Assembly: GCF_026790145.1 (NCBI RefSeq) | Contig: NZ_JALAMS010000014.1 | Span: 1-64,000 of the forward strand | Origin: Bacillus_I endophytica_A | GTDB lineage: Bacteria; Bacillota; Bacilli; Bacillales; Bacillaceae_H | Direction of reading: 5' to 3' | Length of the DNA: 64,000 nt | Translations under genes and position numbers: made by a program | In this document: positions 61,350 to 64,000 of the stretch, piece after piece | Numbering within the stretch: the first letter of the stretch is position 1 | Layout: each line of letters begins with the position of its first letter | The notes under the pieces: generated by a model | Told to the model about the DNA's origin: nothing | Database searches by the model: none | The model's input: only the letters and a program-made list of their open reading frames with translations

Positions 61350-61378
61350 AAAAAGGGGGAGAAACTCCTCCTTTTTAA
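61350..61378 (+). terminator. terminator after EIIA gene
   Basis: AAAAGGGGGAG / CTCCTCCTTTTT, tight loop of three bases and T tail. Confidence 0.8.
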
Positions 61379-61455
61379 TTGCTACAAGAGGAGAACCTTT
61401 TCATTTAACGTGCGCTTTAACCGAATACCTAAAGTCAATCGGAGGTATAAAATAA

Positions 61456-62253
61456 ATGAAAATACTAACTTTAAACTGTCATTCCTGGCAGGAGGAAAAT
61501 CAAATAGAGAAAATAAAGTATTTAGCACAAATCATTCAGGAAAAATCATATGATGTTATTTCTCTACAAGAGGTAAGTCAATCTATTGATAAGCCATATA
61601 TATACGACAATATTAGAAAAAACAATTTTGCACTCGTATTGTTACAGGAACTTAAAACGTTAGGTAATACTGAATACTCGTTTGTTTGGGATCTTGCTCA
61701 TATGGCTTATGAAATATACGAAGAAGGAGTGGCTATCCTAACAAAGCACCCCATGATAGAGAAACATTCGTTTTTTGTTTCTAAAGGAACAGACGTGATT
61801 AATCATTGGAAAACGCGAAAAATTGTCGGTACTACAATTACATACAATAACAAACCTATTTCCTTTTACTCATGTCATATGGGATGGTGGCATGATGAAG
61901 AGGAACCATTTAAAACTCAAGCAGATCACCTTCTTCAATATGTAAATAAGGATGAAACATTTTTTCTGATGGGGGATTTTAACAACAATGCTTTTCTTAA
62001 AGGCGAAGGCTATGAATACTTGCTAACTCACGGTCTTTATGACACATACCATCTTGCGGAGGAAAAAGACGAGGGAATTACAGTGAAAGGGAAGATTATG
62101 GGGTGGAGTGACAACAAGGAAGACTTAAGAATTGATTTAATTCTAACAAATAAACCTGTTCAGGTAGAGTATTCAAATGTAATCTTTAATAATAAGAACA
62201 AATCAGTTGTATCTGACCACTTTGGTGTGGAAACTAAAATGATTAAATTATAG
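61456..62253 (+). CDS. endonuclease/exonuclease/phosphatase (EEP) family hydrolase
   Basis: 265 residues of the EEP (DNase I/sphingomyelinase) fold. Motifs in order: LTLNCHSWQEEN at the start, ISLQEVSQ (catalytic Glu, about 37-42), FYSCHMGWWHDEE (about 136-148), FFLMGDFNNN (about 170-179), RIDLILT and the final SDHFGVE with the catalytic His. There is no signal peptide, so it is cytoplasmic. Being next to a sugar PTS in Bacillus is common for this group. Substrate is unknown; phosphodiesters or phosphomonoesters are likely. SD CGGAGGTA precedes ATG 61456. Confidence 0.85.
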   Translation: MKILTLNCHSWQEENQIEKIKYLAQIIQEKSYDVISLQEVSQSIDKPYIYDNIRKNNFALVLLQELKTLGNTEYSFVWDLAHMAYEIYEEGVAILTKHPMIEKHSFFVSKGTDVINHWKTRKIVGTTITYNNKPISFYSCHMGWWHDEEEPFKTQADHLLQYVNKDETFFLMGDFNNNAFLKGEGYEYLLTHGLYDTYHLAEEKDEGITVKGKIMGWSDNKEDLRIDLILTNKPVQVEYSNVIFNNKNKSVVSDHFGVETKMIKL

Positions 62254-62808
62254 AAATAAAAACCTTTTTTAAATGGTATATTGTTATTTTAAGTAATAGA
62301 TCATAATACCTTTTTTTCTAATACAATGTTCTAAAAGTTAAAGATTCTAAAATAAAAACGATTAAAAAGAACATATCTAAATAACGAGAACCCTTATAAA
62401 TTTAAGAAAAGATTTATATTTTAAATTTCAATTCATTAGCGGGCTTTTTCGCAACGGTATGTATTGGTCACAATCCTTTTTTGCATTTGTTTTTAATGAA
62501 AATTGCTCTATAAATCTTTAAGATGTTTATATAACAAAAGTGTCCTGTGGAAAAGCTTAAATAATTTTTAAGCTTTTTTTGATTTGTTACCACATTATTG
62601 ATGAAGAGGTGATCATTAATAATGTGGTTCAAGGTGAAAATTTATGCTCGTATTCTATAAAAATAAACCGATATCATTCCTCAATATAGTAAGATTATGA
62701 TAGAAAAGTGAAAAAGGAGTTTTATTGATCAACTAACGAGACAAATTAGTTTAATTCAGTCTTTTTTTCATTTATGTTACACTTAACCTTCAAAAGGTGG
62801 TTTTAATT
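62254..62808. other. intergenic region
   Basis: No gene is seen. A terminator-like stem (62551-62580) and an 11-bp inverted repeat (ACCACATTATT 62589-62599, AATAATGTGGT 62618-62628) are present. Confidence 0.45.
62551..62580 (+). terminator. terminator in 62-kb intergenic region
   Basis: AAAAGCTTAAA / TTTAAGCTTTTTTT with short loop and long T tail, about 300 bp after the EEP gene. Confidence 0.8.
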
Positions 62809-63186
62809 ATGCAACAATTACAATTTGAAGCGTCTTGGGATAAAGCATTAGCTGGTCAGGACCGACAAAACATCGAAAGACTCTTTAATGAAACAAAACA
62901 TCTAAACAACTCCGATATTCTTTGCTCTCCGATACGAGAAGCCATTAACCATAAGGAAGCTCTACTAGTGACTGTATTGGTCCATAATCGTACGGACCGT
63001 CTTTTAACTTTTATGAACGAAAGGTTACTTTACAGTATAGAGGGAGAAGTTATCGCAGACATGGTGTTCACTATACCTGCGCTTACTATTCCATCTCAAG
63101 TGAGTATGCCTTGGACCTTTATATTTCCAAAGGATAGTTATACACCGCAGATTGCTTTTGAAAATGGGCAATTAGAAATACTTTAA
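62809..63186 (+). CDS. SLAP-domain-containing protein
   Basis: 125 residues. QLQFEASWDKALAGQDRQNIERLF and the following NKEALLVTVLVHNRTDRLL strand pattern match the SLAP domain found in Bacillales proteins linked to S-layer assembly and accessory secretion. It is a single domain with no signal peptide or membrane segment. Partner genes such as secA2 are not in this window. I chose ATG 62809 (SD AAGGTGG, 8-nt spacing); the GTG at 62797 lies within the SD. A terminator follows. Confidence 0.75.
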   Translation: MQQLQFEASWDKALAGQDRQNIERLFNETKHLNNSDILCSPIREAINHKEALLVTVLVHNRTDRLLTFMNERLLYSIEGEVIADMVFTIPALTIPSQVSMPWTFIFPKDSYTPQIAFENGQLEIL

Positions 63187-63605
63187 AGCTGCTTTGGAAA
63201 TCTATCTTTTTATACGGGCTTTTTTCTCAAAAAGATAGAGGGGTATCAAGAGGGTGCTATAACCTAACATAAATAAAAAGGATGCTGATTAACAGTATCC
63301 TTTTTATTTATGGAGATTCCACACCGCTAGTTTACGCGCAAATACGATCTCCATCCAAAATCGTGAGCTTGTCCATAGTATTTTCGGTTGCATAAAGAAG
63401 TGTGGAAACAGGCAACGTTATAACGCGGAATACTGCTAGAGGAAAATGAGTAAGATGAAGTGAATTTGAAATCATAATATTATCCATATCTAAAGTATAT
63501 GAATGGGGAATAAAACCATACCGCTAGTTAAAGAAAATACATACGTGGTGGACCTTTTGAGGTAGTGATTACTTATGTAAAAATGATAGTAAGGGGGAAA
63601 AGGAA
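63187..63605. other. intergenic region with terminator
   Basis: No gene is seen. It contains AAAAAGGATGCTG / CAGTATCCTTTTT (63275-63305), a terminator for the SLAP gene with one G-U pair. Confidence 0.6.
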
Positions 63606-64000
63606 GTGTTTAATGATTTTAAGCTTACGGATAATCGTCCGGTTTATATTCAATTAAAAGATTACTTTAAAAAAATGATTATGAAAGGACACCTATTGGA
63701 GGACCAGAAGCTTCCATCTACCCGAGAACTTAGTAAATTATTATCGGTCAGCAGAAATACTGTTCTTACTGCTTACGCAGACCTAGAACAAGAAGGCCTA
63801 ATCTATGCAATAAAGGGAAAAGGAAATTTTGTAGGGAAAGTCGATGTATCCAAAACACCATCTATCAAACTAAACTGGAAAGAAAAGCTCAATACCGCTA
63901 CCTTGCTAGCGGATGAATTAGATTTAATGAAACATGGTGTTCGCTGGGAAAAAGGTATGATTTCATTCAATAGCATCGCGCCAGACGAAAAGCTTTTTGA
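63606..64000 (+). CDS. MocR-type GntR/PLP regulator, N-terminal part (cut by window end)
   Basis: The first 131 codons of a GntR-family protein from GTG 63606 (SD AGGGGGAAAAGG). The winged HTH is clear: RPVYIQLKDYFKKMI, LPSTRELSKLLSVSRNTVLTAY and LEQEGLIYAIKGKGNFVG. After it comes a linker and the beginning of a domain with ISFNSIAPDEKLF, typical of MocR regulators fused to an aminotransferase fold. It is partial; the effector and regulated genes (often PLP synthesis, GABA or amino-acid use) lie beyond 64000. Confidence 0.8.
   Translation, partial: MFNDFKLTDNRPVYIQLKDYFKKMIMKGHLLEDQKLPSTRELSKLLSVSRNTVLTAYADLEQEGLIYAIKGKGNFVGKVDVSKTPSIKLNWKEKLNTATLLADELDLMKHGVRWEKGMISFNSIAPDEKLF

Noticed and set aside
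62589..62628. 11-bp inverted repeat as part of a mobile element
   Set aside because: No transposase, target duplication or second copy is visible in the window.

Overview
The window comes from a low-GC Gram-positive bacterium of the Bacillaceae, most like Bacillus/Priestia. Evidence: AT-rich intergenic DNA, strong AGGAGG-type ribosome binding sites, GTG/TTG starts, Rho-independent terminators after most units, CcpA-type cre sites, and B. subtilis-like gene sets (yrkEFHIJ, ydbST, kbl-tdh, malP/malR). It is a draft scaffold: 24 Ns lie at 33040-33063. Several genes are broken by single-base shifts, three of them at homopolymer runs, so some 'pseudogenes' may be sequencing errors. No rRNA, tRNA, CRISPR array or insertion sequence was seen.

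Layout. 1-5.1 kb: MFS drug exporter, GyrI-like protein, dienelactone-hydrolase-like protein, and an ABC transporter whose ATPase is frameshifted. 5.4-9.95 kb: a persulfide/sulfane-sulfur detoxification cluster (CstR repressor, DsrE-like protein, rhodanese, TusA-rhodanese fusion, rhodanese-persulfide dioxygenase, TusA, TauE/SafE permease) with five matches to the CstR operator. 10-12.3 kb: PAS-STAS protein, a tiny zinc-ribbon-like protein and an ANT(6)-like nucleotidyltransferase. 12.6-16.7 kb: threonine catabolism (kbl-tdh) behind a perfect cre site, then an amino-acid permease. 16.7-22.5 kb: LLM oxidoreductase, CXXC-20-CXXC protein, decayed ydbST, an unrecognised Gly/Ala-rich protein, and an AllD-like dehydrogenase.

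22.6-27.7 kb is the most unusual unit. A TPP riboswitch with its own terminator precedes an NCS2 nucleobase permease and tightly packed LuxE-like, LuxC-like and SDR genes. That looks like a thiamin-regulated import and carboxylate-to-alcohol reduction route. 28-36.5 kb: GrpB, GDPD, a MutS2-like ATPase without Smr domain, a lincosamide-nucleotidyltransferase-like gene preceded by a 14-codon Cys-rich leader and an SD-masking hairpin (a candidate translational attenuator), a frameshifted SDR, flavohaemoglobin Hmp and a GNAT enzyme.

36.5-44.3 kb: two paralogous AraC-type regulators and a probable amine/polyamine catabolic set (aldehyde dehydrogenase, APC permease, class III aminotransferase, broken acetylpolyamine-amidohydrolase-like gene). 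44.4-57.3 kb: a LysR regulator divergent from a 12-gene 4-hydroxyphenylacetate (HPA) meta-cleavage cluster. It carries the HpaBC monooxygenase, HpaD, HpaE, HpaF, two HpaG subunits, a DapA-family aldolase, a semialdehyde dehydrogenase, an FAD-synthetase-like protein and a DUF485/SSS uptake pair. No HpaH hydratase is present. 57.4-61.3 kb: maltose-type PTS (malP), an RpiR/MalR-type regulator and an EIIA. 61.4-64 kb: EEP hydrolase, SLAP-domain protein, and the start of a MocR/GntR-PLP regulator cut by the window edge.
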